Assembly: GCA_002011165.2 (NCBI GenBank)
Contig: MTMI02000007.1
Location: 223,970-287,969 of the forward strand
Reading direction: 5' to 3'
DNA length: 64,000 nt
Source of the DNA: Candidatus Mnemosynella biddleae
GTDB lineage: Archaea > Halobacteriota > Archaeoglobi > Mnemosynellales > Mnemosynellaceae
Shown: in pieces, positions 7,538-16,364 of the stretch
Layout of the letters: the number at the start of each line of letters is the position of its first letter
Position numbering within the stretch: the stretch's first letter is position 1
Notes under the pieces: generated by a model
Database searches by the model: none
Told to the model about the DNA's origin: nothing
The model's input: only the letters and a program-made list of their open reading frames with translations
Translations under genes and position numbers: made by a program

Positions 7538-10000
7538 TTATAGCATAACGAAATTTAAAGATCTGTCTCCTAAATTAAGTCCAGAATCTATTTTGTAGTA
7601 TTTGTCCAACTCACTCTTTTTAATATATCTGTACTCTTCTAAGCCATCAATAGGATTTAGATTTAAAAATAGCATCCAGTATTTTTCGGAACATCGTACT
7701 TGAATCGTATAATTGTTTATTTCTTTCCTCATCTCTAGTATCTCCAACTTCTGTGTAAAACCTTTTTTGCTTTCGAATATTTCCTCCATTTTCTTTCTAA
7801 TCTCTTCAGCTATGTCGTTAATTTCAACAAATAAAGAGACTGTAGGTAACTTTTCCTGAATTAAATTAAATTCAGAGGTTTTTGAGAAATCCAACTTAAC
7901 AATTGAGTCTAGGATATTTTTGGAATCCTTTTTGGATCCCCTTTTTAGCACGATCTTATAATACTCATCAACGGAACTTAAGACAAAGTCTTTTTCTTCA
8001 ACTGTTCCACTAAATGTCCCAATAACATCCCTCGTAGCGTCTATAAGCGTGGAGTCATAGATGTATTTGTAAAACTCTTGTCTTTTATTCTTCAGAATGA
8101 CAATATTAACATAGCCTTCATCACTCTCGTCGTTCCTGTTACACCGACCAGCGGTTTGGATTAAGCAATCTAATGGAGCAAAATCTCTATAAACGATATC
8201 TATGCTAATATCAACTCCTGCTTCGATCAATTGGGTGGTTACTATTATCTTCCTCTTCTTGCCACCACCATTTTTGATTCTGTTTATTCTTCTTAGTCGA
8301 TAACTTGGAAGAATGTGTGTTGATAAGTTAATTAACTCCAAATCAGGAAAATTAGCAATTCCATCTTTATCGATACTGACATCTTTTTTGTCTACCCCAT
8401 AAAATAGTGCAAGCTCTTTTTTTAGGAATTCGTATAGTTCCTTACAAGAATTTATTGTATTTAAAACAATTAGTATATTTTTGTCTCCGTATAATATCTT
8501 ATTCAAGATTTCATATTTAAACTCCTCGAGATCTCTAATCTTTAGATCAAAATTAAAAACAACTCTATTAAAGGCATTAAAGTACTCTTTAGGATTCGTT
8601 ACCAACTCTTTAATCTCTTCGTCTCTAAAAATAAGTGGCCTAGTAGCGGTCATCAAAATTATCCAACAATTGAAATCACATGCTAAATGTTTTAGGACTT
8701 TATTAATCAGTAACCAATATTTATGCGGGACTGACTGGATCTCGTCAAGGATAAGTATAGAGTTGGTAATATTGTGGAATTTTCTTGCAGCCCTATTTTT
8801 ATTCGTAATCAAACTATGAAATAACTGGACGAATGTGGTTATTACTATTTCCGAGTGCCAACCCTCTGTAAGCAATAGAGACCTATTAAGTTCCTCAATA
8901 TTTAATTCACCGTCTTTGATTTCTTTGTATTTTATATCTGCGAGGTGATGATGAATTAAAAGCAAGTTAGATGGAATTTCCTCGTGATTAAGTTTCAGGA
9001 TGTCTTCAATAATTTTAGTGTTTTGATCGATAATACTGAGAAATGGCAAAGAATAAATGATCTTAGGAGTGAAACCAAAACTTGTTTTTATTCTTTCCCT
9101 TAATTTAAGGGCGAATGATAAACCAATTAGAGTTTTACCACACCCTGTGGGCAAGTTTATTGAGAGAATTCTTTCGTAAGTTAGGTCAATATCGCTAACT
9201 TTTGCAATAACTTCGTTGTAAGCTTTTTCTCGTATAATGTCCACTTCTGTCTTAGGCTTCCCAAACTTCTTTTTCTTGTACTCATCAACGATATCGCTTG
9301 GTATATCCTCTCTTTTAGGAAGATTTCTTCTTCCAGAAGCATCTAATTTGTCTGCATCGAGTAGTATTGAGTAAAAAAGGAGGATTAAAAAGTAGTATCT
9401 TACGTCATAGTCTTTGAAACTATTTTTACAAATTTTCTTAATATCTTTTCGTATTTGTTGTGTTAAGTTTTCTAAATTCTTAATCTCGATTAATATTTTT
9501 GATATATCTGAATAATCTAGAGAATTATAGATTTCAACAACTTCAGTCAAGTTATTAGAAAATATATCATTCAATTGTTCTTTTACTATCTCTAACTCAC
9601 TTTGATCTTTTAGTTTCTCTGCTTCTTCATTTAGAATATCTCTTAAATTACCATGGTGTTTATTTATCACAATCCATGCCACTGCAGGCAAATACCAAAA
9701 TTCATCGAGTTTTTGAGCACCCGATAAAAAATTCCTGACAACCAAATACCCAACTAAACTCGATAGAAAACCATGTTGGGCATATTGTGTTTTTCTCCCG
9801 TTTTCCAACCAATTTTGGAAGTAACTAGTAGCTTTACCAAAGTCGTGTGTAATTCCAATCAAATATGCAACTTCAGTAAAAACTTCTTTACTCTTTATTG
9901 TTTTTGATTTAAGTATCTCTTTGGATAATCTGCCCACATTTTCCAGATGCTCTTTTAATAATTTGTCTGGATGAGACTTCAGTTTAAAGGAATGAGACAT
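7538..10000 (-). CDS. cas3: CRISPR-associated nuclease-helicase Cas3 (HD + DExH helicase)
   Basis: An 820-residue effector that unwinds and degrades DNA marked by Cascade. The N-terminal HD nuclease shows H in KEHLENVGRL, the HD pair in ITHDFGKATSYF and KHHGNL. The helicase has motif I LPTGCGKT, motif II ILDEIQSVP, motif III MTATRP and motif VI QTAGRCNR. I chose ATG 10000; the frame also opens at TTG 10012. It overlaps the end of cas5. The gene is visibly more AT-rich than the cas4-cas1-cas2 operon or cas6. It is the last gene of the leftward interference operon and ends 107 bp from vapB on the same strand. Confidence 0.95.
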   Translation of the reverse strand: MSHSFKLKSHPDKLLKEHLENVGRLSKEILKSKTIKSKEVFTEVAYLIGITHDFGKATSYFQNWLENGRKTQYAQHGFLSSLVGYLVVRNFLSGAQKLDEFWYLPAVAWIVINKHHGNLRDILNEEAEKLKDQSELEIVKEQLNDIFSNNLTEVVEIYNSLDYSDISKILIEIKNLENLTQQIRKDIKKICKNSFKDYDVRYYFLILLFYSILLDADKLDASGRRNLPKREDIPSDIVDEYKKKKFGKPKTEVDIIREKAYNEVIAKVSDIDLTYERILSINLPTGCGKTLIGLSFALKLRERIKTSFGFTPKIIYSLPFLSIIDQNTKIIEDILKLNHEEIPSNLLLIHHHLADIKYKEIKDGELNIEELNRSLLLTEGWHSEIVITTFVQLFHSLITNKNRAARKFHNITNSILILDEIQSVPHKYWLLINKVLKHLACDFNCWIILMTATRPLIFRDEEIKELVTNPKEYFNAFNRVVFNFDLKIRDLEEFKYEILNKILYGDKNILIVLNTINSCKELYEFLKKELALFYGVDKKDVSIDKDGIANFPDLELINLSTHILPSYRLRRINRIKNGGGKKRKIIVTTQLIEAGVDISIDIVYRDFAPLDCLIQTAGRCNRNDESDEGYVNIVILKNKRQEFYKYIYDSTLIDATRDVIGTFSGTVEEKDFVLSSVDEYYKIVLKRGSKKDSKNILDSIVKLDFSKTSEFNLIQEKLPTVSLFVEINDIAEEIRKKMEEIFESKKGFTQKLEILEMRKEINNYTIQVRCSEKYWMLFLNLNPIDGLEEYRYIKKSELDKYYKIDSGLNLGDRSLNFVML

Positions 10001-10706
10001 ATTCGTCCCCAACTTCGTAAATTGTGCCGCTTCGAATTTTTATTGGTTTGCCATTTACTTCATAAACGACATTACAATACTCAAGAACTTTTCTGTCGTT
10101 ATCCATGTAGAGTGGCACTGTTTCTCTACCGTATCTTTTTCCTTCCTCTGGAATTATTTTAATCGTGTCTATTCTAGCAACGCTGTGTAAATCTTTGATT
10201 TCATCTTTAATCGAGAGAGGGACAGCTGAGAAATCATCAATAAACTTGAAATTGGCAATCATTTCAGTAATACCAAGATAAGGTGTATAAACTGTCTGAT
10301 GGTTTTCTAGGAATCGTTTTAATTTCTCATATAATTTTTTAAGGGTTGAATTTTTGAATCGTACGTATATTCTGTATTTAGGCTCTTTAACAAATTCATA
10401 TGGTGTAGGTGCTCTTGGATCTTTGAGTTTCCATAGGAAAAACCAATTTGGTTCATCTGTTTTTACTATACTGATCGGGATAACTATTTTCTTTACTGGA
10501 TTCAGGATTCTAATAGAGAATTCCATGTTATCTCTGGAAAATAAAGAATAGTATGAGTCTCTTGGGAGACCAGCTATTGCTGCGAGGAGACCAGCTATTG
10601 TTGTCCCTGTAGGAAAAGGATAAGTAAGTGGAGATGTTGTAGTTTCAAATCTTCTAAAATGTGCAAAATCACTCCAAATATCAAAAACTAATACTCTGTC
10701 CTTCAT
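9984..10706 (-). CDS. cas5: CRISPR-associated protein Cas5 (type I-B)
   Basis: A 240-residue RAMP-fold Cascade subunit that caps the 5' handle of the crRNA. The N-terminal RVLVFDIWSDFAHFRRFETT and the glycine-rich FPTGTTIAGLLAAIAG are characteristic of Cas5 of the I-B (Cas5h) group. It lies between cas7 (6 bp gap) and cas3 (overlap), as in canonical type I-B operons. Confidence 0.92.
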   Translation of the reverse strand: MKDRVLVFDIWSDFAHFRRFETTTSPLTYPFPTGTTIAGLLAAIAGLPRDSYYSLFSRDNMEFSIRILNPVKKIVIPISIVKTDEPNWFFLWKLKDPRAPTPYEFVKEPKYRIYVRFKNSTLKKLYEKLKRFLENHQTVYTPYLGITEMIANFKFIDDFSAVPLSIKDEIKDLHSVARIDTIKIIPEEGKRYGRETVPLYMDNDRKVLEYCNVVYEVNGKPIKIRSGTIYEVGDEYVSFL

Positions 10707-10712
10707 ATTTCT

Positions 10713-11882
10713 TCACAGTTCTAGCTCAATTACTTGGTTGTTCTGTAAGCCAACCTTCCTAATAAACTCATTTTTCAGTCCATCATTTGTTAAAACTGAT
10801 CCGTTTACTACGAATGTCACTCTCTTGTCAGCTTTGAATTCTATTCTCTCTATCTTATCTTTGTAGTCGTTTAGAGCGCCTATTAATTCTGAAATATCTA
10901 CTTTCACTTCTGAAATATCCCTTATTTTTTCTTGTTCTTCTTCGCTGAGATCGTTGCCATCCTTATTTTTGAGCTTAATCATTTTATCCAAATCCCCGAT
11001 ATGGAAATTATTCTCTTTATACACCACTCTTAACAGAAATCTAGGCATTTGACCTATTTTTGATCTTGTTATCAAGTTCTTAGTTCCATTCCAGATACCG
11101 TCTAGAAGCAATTTTATGTCGTCTTCTGATAAACCAGTATTTTTCGCTGCATTCTCATTTACAATCCCATAGAAGCATATTAACGAATACGGTAACTTGT
11201 ATTCCTCAGAAAACTCTGCTTGTCTTTTTCCTTTCCTGAAACCCTCACCCGGTTCTACTGGCATTGTAATTGATCCTTTGTAGAAATTTACATCTACTTT
11301 ATGTAATGACTTTCCAAACTTGAATTGTATGGGTCCCGTTTCCTGAACACCAATGTTTGCAACTGCCAAGGTTGCACCAAAAAGCCTTAAGTCAATGAAT
11401 TTGTCAAATAGTTTCTCTCTCAACTTCTTTGTCCTAATTTCTTCAAATTTCTCAAATAGTTCCATTTTTCTTTCCTCATCTACAGCGTCGCCAAGAGCTT
11501 CATTGAATTTTTCCAGTCTATTCCCCTTACTTCCCTCCTTAAGAATTTCATCAAGCTTTTCTACGATTTTCTTAGCTTCGTCACCACCTATTTCGTCTTC
11601 CAATATTTTTTCAATTTCCTCTATTAGTTTTGCCCCTCTTGCTTTGATGAGTTCTGTACCTTCTTCAATTACTTTTTCAGCTTGGATGAAGATGTTTTGT
11701 CCCTTAAAATCTCTAAGGTAGTCTCTTATCGTCCTCTTTAGGCGCACATCAGTTACTATGTTAACTCCAGTTTCTTCATCAATTCTTGGCCTATTTTCTT
11801 CCATTGGATCTCCATTCGGGTTTGCATCAGTTACATCATACAAAAACAAAATTTCCGACCTATTTTTTATGATATCACTCAT
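10713..11882 (-). CDS. cas7: CRISPR-associated protein Cas7/Csh2 (type I-B)
   Basis: The backbone subunit of Cascade that coats crRNA. The N-terminal FLYDVTDANPNGDPMEENRPR and TDVRLKRTIRDYL, and the later FIDLRLFGATLAVANIGVQETGPIQF, identify the Csh2/DevR group. ATG 11882 is preferred: it overlaps the cas8b stop and has GGGGGTG a few bases upstream; an in-frame start at 11912 is less likely. At 389 residues it seems longer than most Csh2 proteins. Between the RDYL and FIDLRLFGAT motifs lies a run of roughly 100 highly charged, helical residues rich in Glu and Lys. Confidence 0.94.
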   Translation of the reverse strand: MSDIIKNRSEILFLYDVTDANPNGDPMEENRPRIDEETGVNIVTDVRLKRTIRDYLRDFKGQNIFIQAEKVIEEGTELIKARGAKLIEEIEKILEDEIGGDEAKKIVEKLDEILKEGSKGNRLEKFNEALGDAVDEERKMELFEKFEEIRTKKLREKLFDKFIDLRLFGATLAVANIGVQETGPIQFKFGKSLHKVDVNFYKGSITMPVEPGEGFRKGKRQAEFSEEYKLPYSLICFYGIVNENAAKNTGLSEDDIKLLLDGIWNGTKNLITRSKIGQMPRFLLRVVYKENNFHIGDLDKMIKLKNKDGNDLSEEEQEKIRDISEVKVDISELIGALNDYKDKIERIEFKADKRVTFVVNGSVLTNDGLKNEFIRKVGLQNNQVIELEL

Positions 11883-13722
11883 TTCGTTCACCCCCTTTGA
11901 ATACTCTACCAAAATTCAATCCAAGAGCAAAATAATAGCTTATTTCATCATCAGAGATAGCCCAGCCATTTTCATCAGCTTCGATAAGATATTTAGAGAT
12001 CAAAGTTTCAAGCCAAGGATAACCTGCATCATATTGTTTTAGTTTTTCTATTACTTCCGGAAGTAGCCTTTTTATAAGTCTTTTATTTAATTTCAATCCG
12101 TGCAATTTCTTCCTAAACGGCGTATCTTTCCTTTTTGCATATTGTATATCTAAAAGGAAGCTCACTAGAATACCCTCCAAGAAAACTGCTTTCTTATCTG
12201 GGGTGTCGAAAGCTCTTGAAAATTCGCTAAAAAAGTTCTCCACTTTTTCAGAATCTTTTATTTTTATCTCTTCCATAAGTTTCACCTCCTTAAATTTCTC
12301 AGCTCTAAAATCTGAACAAACTAAACCCAACTCCAAAAGAAAATTAAGCAGATATAAGGATTTGAGGGACAGTAGTTTTTCACTCCACTCATATCCCCTT
12401 TCATGTTCTTCTCTGATAGCTGCAATCAAATGTCTAATAAAATATCTTTTGTCTACCTGTTTAGCTTCTAAGATATCCCCTAAAATGTTTAAACTCGATT
12501 TATCAAAGATTTTTCTATCCTTTTCCCTATGATAAAAGAAATCCCCAATCATTCCTGCTAAGTTAAGTTTCGGAATTGATTCTCCATTCCACATTCCTTT
12601 TGTAAAATCACCAGACCACTTTTCACCTAAAATAATTTTTAATCGGCCCTCTTTGAAAATACTTTTTTGATTAATATTACGAAAAGTATCGTAAATTCTC
12701 TTTATCCAAGATGGTGGAACTTCCTCAACATATCTTAAAATATCAAAAAAGTCATCCTTGCCTTTTGTTTTGTAGAAAATGAAAATCAGATTAAACACAT
12801 CCTTCTTTTCCTTCAATATTTCCAAAATGTCTTCTTCAGCGTTAATTAGGCCTTCTCTGTAATCACTACTTCTTCTACGTAACTCAATTTCATTAATTAT
12901 TTCGGCTAAAGTTTCTTTTTGTATTGCAAAAGGTATAACAAAGTATTGATACCCATAAAGTTGAAATGATAGTTGGCTCTTCAAAAATTCTTTACCTACT
13001 TGTAAATCAAGAGCACAATCAAAACAGATAGGTAATTGTTTCCAAGAATTGGCTCGATCGAATTCATACGCAAAACCAACTTTATCCACAGTAAAAACAA
13101 AAAAGGGAGAAGCGGGGATTACAGTTTTTCTTTGCATACATAAGCAACAAACACCTTCCCCTATAGATTCTACTTTATGTTTATAGTAAAAATCTTCCAT
13201 AGATGTGATTTTAAAAATTTCAACAAATTCTGGAATTTCCGCTAGATACATCTCACTGTCTTTATTATCCCTTATTTTGATTGTTGCAAGACAACCACGC
13301 TTTTCTTGTTTATTAAGTTGATTGTATTTTTCTGATATCCCTTCAAAAATTTTATTTTTATTTTCTTCAATGGCATTTTTTATCAGCTTGAGGGATATAA
13401 TGTTATCAAATTTCTCCAGATATCTACTAAACCAAAGCCTCCACCTTTTTTCTAATTTGTCAGGACTTGTTAATTTTGCAGACAAAGTAGCATCATACTG
13501 GGCATGCCCAAACGTTCTATAGAGTATTTTTCTTGCTTTTTCTTGATCAAAATCCTCAATATGGACGCCATCAAATACTAAACTATCATCTTCCCTCCTA
13601 AAGACTACACAAATCATCTTTTTCGTGTTTGCTAGCTTAGACGATTCAGTTAGAACTTGAATGTCATCTAAATTTTTATTTTCCCTTATGTATTGTCCCA
13701 ATTCTTTAATGGCTTTTAACAT
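11875..13722 (-). CDS. cas8b: CRISPR-associated large subunit Cas8b/Csh1 (type I-B)
   Basis: A 615-residue large Cascade subunit, the signature protein of type I-B, which recognises the PAM. A zinc-binding pair is visible: CCLCMQRKTV in the first third and CFDCALDLQVG shortly after, as in Csh1 (TM1802-type) proteins. The N-terminal FRREDDSLVFDGVHIEDFD is also family-like. The start codon immediately follows the cas6 stop, and its end overlaps cas7. Like cas7, cas5 and cas3, it is markedly AT-rich. Confidence 0.92.
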   Translation of the reverse strand: MLKAIKELGQYIRENKNLDDIQVLTESSKLANTKKMICVVFRREDDSLVFDGVHIEDFDQEKARKILYRTFGHAQYDATLSAKLTSPDKLEKRWRLWFSRYLEKFDNIISLKLIKNAIEENKNKIFEGISEKYNQLNKQEKRGCLATIKIRDNKDSEMYLAEIPEFVEIFKITSMEDFYYKHKVESIGEGVCCLCMQRKTVIPASPFFVFTVDKVGFAYEFDRANSWKQLPICFDCALDLQVGKEFLKSQLSFQLYGYQYFVIPFAIQKETLAEIINEIELRRRSSDYREGLINAEEDILEILKEKKDVFNLIFIFYKTKGKDDFFDILRYVEEVPPSWIKRIYDTFRNINQKSIFKEGRLKIILGEKWSGDFTKGMWNGESIPKLNLAGMIGDFFYHREKDRKIFDKSSLNILGDILEAKQVDKRYFIRHLIAAIREEHERGYEWSEKLLSLKSLYLLNFLLELGLVCSDFRAEKFKEVKLMEEIKIKDSEKVENFFSEFSRAFDTPDKKAVFLEGILVSFLLDIQYAKRKDTPFRKKLHGLKLNKRLIKRLLPEVIEKLKQYDAGYPWLETLISKYLIEADENGWAISDDEISYYFALGLNFGRVFKGGERNE

Positions 13723-14433
13723 TCATACCACCTTCACCATCCCAAACCCCATCGAATTTCTCTCGCCGAAACCAGCTTGATAGCCGAGTTTCAGGAGCTC
13801 TGGAGATCCTCGAGCCAAAAAAACCATATCAACGCATCTGTGGTGCGTGTTCTTTATCGTTATCTTCTTTGCCTTTGCTTCAATCACTTCAATTTCAAGT
13901 TCATCGTTTTCAGGTTCTCTTTTATATAATGTGACATACTTTTTAATAAGATTTTTCCTTATGTTTTCATAAAACTTTGGATCTTTTGGATAGAGATCTA
14001 AAATTCTCCCATCTCTGAAAGTTGTGACACTTATTGGAGACATCGTAATGAATTTGGCTTCACTCTTTATTTCAGGCTCTCTCATAACCTGAATGCTTCT
14101 AATCACAAACGGAAGCCTCTCAATTCTCCCCTCAGGTCTTTCAAGAGCTCCAGAAACAAAAGCTTCTGCTATCTCTTTTTTCGGAGTGGAGAAGAAGAGA
14201 TAAGCAAAATCACTCTCTACTTTCATCCTTCCATCTAAGATCTGAAAGCGACTCTCTGGGATTTGAAGTCTGCTGAAGGTAAAGAGCTTCATAGTTCTGG
14301 GTTTGTGCAGTTCTAAAGAAAGATCAGGGTCAGCTCTCTCAACGCATCTATAGATCCAGCTCGCGATGTAATAGTTGTAGTTAATTGTCAGGTCTTTGGG
14401 TTCGAAGAGTTCAAACTCTATTTTGAACCTCAC
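13723..14433 (-). CDS. cas6: CRISPR RNA-processing endoribonuclease Cas6
   Basis: A 236-residue RAMP endoribonuclease that cuts precursor crRNA within the repeat. The C-terminal glycine-rich loop AGFGERNSMGFGMVKV is diagnostic of Cas6. A histidine in LELHKPR around residue 43 is a candidate general base. The start is GTG 14431-14433. It heads the interference operon and is directly followed by cas8b. Its base composition looks like the host genes to its right rather than the AT-rich cas8b-cas3 block. Confidence 0.92.
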   Translation of the reverse strand: MRFKIEFELFEPKDLTINYNYYIASWIYRCVERADPDLSLELHKPRTMKLFTFSRLQIPESRFQILDGRMKVESDFAYLFFSTPKKEIAEAFVSGALERPEGRIERLPFVIRSIQVMREPEIKSEAKFITMSPISVTTFRDGRILDLYPKDPKFYENIRKNLIKKYVTLYKREPENDELEIEVIEAKAKKITIKNTHHRCVDMVFLARGSPELLKLGYQAGFGERNSMGFGMVKVV

Positions 14434-14522
14434 AATTATTAATTTTCAAATCCTCAACTATAAATCTGATCCGTGCTCTCAGAAAGTATTATTATATGTC
14501 TCACTCTCACGAGGTTTCTGGA

Positions 14523-15743
14523 ATGATTGTTGCAATTGGGAGAGCCAGAAAGGATGCAAAAGCTCTTGGTCATGCTCTGAGAATAGAGTGCTTGAGTCTC
14601 GGAGGCATCAGAAGAGCAGAAGAGCTCGATTTCCCAGATCTCAAAGAGACAATTCCAATTTTCTTTTTCGGAAGAGATGATATTAAGCTGATAAGGGAGG
14701 TTGAAAAGAGAATCAGAGAAATCACACCTGTTTATCAGATTGCGATTCTTAGGAAAAAAGAGGTGAGAAATGCAAGAATGGAGGAACTCAGAAACGCTTT
14801 TGAATTTGCGAAGGCTAAGATGAGAATTGGAATGAAATTTAGCGATGTTTTTCAGTTCTCCGTCAGAAACGAGATGAACCTCGAAGTCCATCCTGATTAT
14901 GACACCTATTTCATTCTCGGAGATGGATTTGTAGAGAATACTAAAAGCATTCTCGGTTTTGAAGTCAAAAAAGGAAATCTCATTCTTAGAGGATTGAAGA
15001 ATGAGGAAAGAATTTATGTCCCTGAGCTCAAGGCTGTAGTGAGCAAGAAAATAGGAGAAAGTCTCGAAGTCAAATATCTTAGCGAAGTCTCGCCAAGAGA
15101 AATTGATCTGAAGAGGATGATAGAGACGAATAAGGAATTCCTCAAAACTCTTGAGAGGATTTCGGTGAAGTTCATAGAGAAGAGCTCTGATGGGTGTGTT
15201 GGGGTTCCTTTCAGCGGAGGAAAGGACAGTTTGGCATCTCTGATACTTGCTAAAAAGGCTCTGAAAGATGTTAAAGCCATTTACATCAGAACAAACTATG
15301 AGATGCCCTATACAGAAGAATATGTGGAGGAAATCTGCAAAAAACTGAATGTCGAGCTTTTGGTTGAGGATGCATTTCTTGATGTCTCTTTGTTTGGTAT
15401 ACCAACCCATGAGAATCGGTGGTGCACTGCAAAGAAGCTTGAAGCTTTAAAAAGAGTTGTAGAAGAGGAGAGAATCAGAACACTCATCGTTGGGGATAGA
15501 GATGGAGAGAGCAGAGTAAGAAGAATGAGAGGTTTTGTACTTCAGAGAGTTGCAAAAGAGATCTTTCCAATAAAACATTGGAGTGGTGCAATGGTTCAGC
15601 TCTATGATCTCATGAACGGTTTTGAGTTACATCCTCTTTACTATGAAGGATTCTATAGACTTGGATGTACGATCTGTCCTTCTCTGAGTCCTTGGGAAAG
15701 AGCTCTTCTCGATGTGCACAAAGTGCAGGAGGAGATAAATTGA
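14523..15743 (+). CDS. PP-loop ATPase of the PAPS reductase family, function unknown
   Basis: A roughly 406-residue protein. The N-terminal half is an archaeal domain I cannot name. The C-terminal half is an adenine nucleotide alpha-hydrolase with P-loop PFSGGKDSLASLILA, a downstream RWCTAKKLEAL, and a C-terminal cysteine pair in GCTICPSLSPWE that could hold a metal or iron-sulfur site. Such enzymes adenylate a substrate for sulfuration or reduction; CysH is one member, but others modify tRNA. ATG 14523 has GAGG 7 bp upstream; ATG 14496 overlaps the TATA-like TATTATTATATG. The stop overlaps the trmY start, so the enzyme shares an operon with a tRNA methyltransferase. Confidence 0.75.
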   Translation: MIVAIGRARKDAKALGHALRIECLSLGGIRRAEELDFPDLKETIPIFFFGRDDIKLIREVEKRIREITPVYQIAILRKKEVRNARMEELRNAFEFAKAKMRIGMKFSDVFQFSVRNEMNLEVHPDYDTYFILGDGFVENTKSILGFEVKKGNLILRGLKNEERIYVPELKAVVSKKIGESLEVKYLSEVSPREIDLKRMIETNKEFLKTLERISVKFIEKSSDGCVGVPFSGGKDSLASLILAKKALKDVKAIYIRTNYEMPYTEEYVEEICKKLNVELLVEDAFLDVSLFGIPTHENRWCTAKKLEALKRVVEEERIRTLIVGDRDGESRVRRMRGFVLQRVAKEIFPIKHWSGAMVQLYDLMNGFELHPLYYEGFYRLGCTICPSLSPWERALLDVHKVQEEIN

Positions 15744-16342
15744 GTGAGAGAGCATTCATAATCTATTCAAGAAAGGGTGTCACAACCCCAAAATTCTCTT
15801 TAAATGATCTCCCCGGAGCAGGAAGAATGGATCTCGTTGCGAGATGCGTCATCTACGCTCTCTGGCTCTCACATAAGCTGAGAGATGATTCAAAAATTTA
15901 CTGCATTCTTGAAGGTCCTCCAAAACCTCCAAAAACAATTCTCTTCACACCGACAATGAGGAGAGTTTATCCAAATGAAAGGGGGGTTGCCTCTTGGATA
16001 AGAATAGCTCTGAAAGCTGAAGAAAGTGAAGAGTGGATTGAAGTCAATCCTGGAATAAGGATTGCGAAGAAAAGTATAAAAGGTGTCTCGGAAGAGTTAA
16101 AGGACGAAGGATTCGAGTTTTACGTTCTCCATGAGGATGGAGAAGATGTTAGAAACATAGAATTCGGAGATAAAGTTGCTTTCTTCCTCGGAGATCATAT
16201 TGGTCTTCCTGAAAGAGTTGAAGAGACTCTTAAGAGAAAATATCACGCAAAGAGTATCTCTCTCGGAAAGAGAAGTTATCTGTCCTCTGCTTGTATTTCT
16301 ATTGTGCACAACGAACTTGATAGAAGGGAAAATTTTATTTAG
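15740..16342 (+). CDS. trmY: tRNA (pseudouridine(54)-N1)-methyltransferase TrmY
   Basis: A 200-residue SPOUT methyltransferase that converts pseudouridine 54 of archaeal tRNA to N1-methylpseudouridine with SAM. The trefoil-knot SAM site shows as VAFFLGDHIGLPE, and the family N-terminal AFIIYSRKG...FSLNDLPGAGRMDL is clear. The start is TTG 15740, overlapping the preceding stop, with AGGAGGAGA upstream; there is no ATG in the right place. The last codons contain the palindrome TTGTGCACAA, possibly part of the operator of the next gene. Confidence 0.92.
   Translation: MSERAFIIYSRKGVTTPKFSLNDLPGAGRMDLVARCVIYALWLSHKLRDDSKIYCILEGPPKPPKTILFTPTMRRVYPNERGVASWIRIALKAEESEEWIEVNPGIRIAKKSIKGVSEELKDEGFEFYVLHEDGEDVRNIEFGDKVAFFLGDHIGLPERVEETLKRKYHAKSISLGKRSYLSSACISIVHNELDRRENFI
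16302..16311. promoter_or_regulatory. Palindrome TTGTGCACAA, possible secondary operator
   Basis: A perfect 10-bp palindrome inside the 3' end of trmY, about 40 bp upstream of the TGTGCA inverted repeat at 16345-16361 and sharing its core TGTGCA. It could be an auxiliary site for the RHH protein encoded at 16365. It is short enough that chance remains possible. Confidence 0.35.
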
Positions 16343-16344
16343 TT

Positions 16345-16361
16345 TGTGCACATATTGCACA
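16345..16361. promoter_or_regulatory. Inverted repeat TGTGCA-N5-TGCACA, probable operator of the RHH gene
   Basis: Perfect 6-bp arms separated by CATAT, ending 3 bp before the ATG at 16365. A TATA-like TTTTATTT lies just upstream (about 16333-16340). The repeat therefore covers the expected transcription start of a leaderless mRNA, where a repressor would block initiation. The arm centres are 11 bp apart, about one helical turn, suiting a ribbon-helix-helix dimer pair. Confidence 0.6.
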
Positions 16362-16364
16362 CCC

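Noticed and set aside
14454-15410. A 318-codon minus-strand open frame opposite the PP-loop gene
   Set aside because: It lies wholly antisense to a gene with clear PP-loop motifs, has low-complexity composition rich in Ser, Phe and Leu, and has no promoter or ribosome site. It is a shadow frame.
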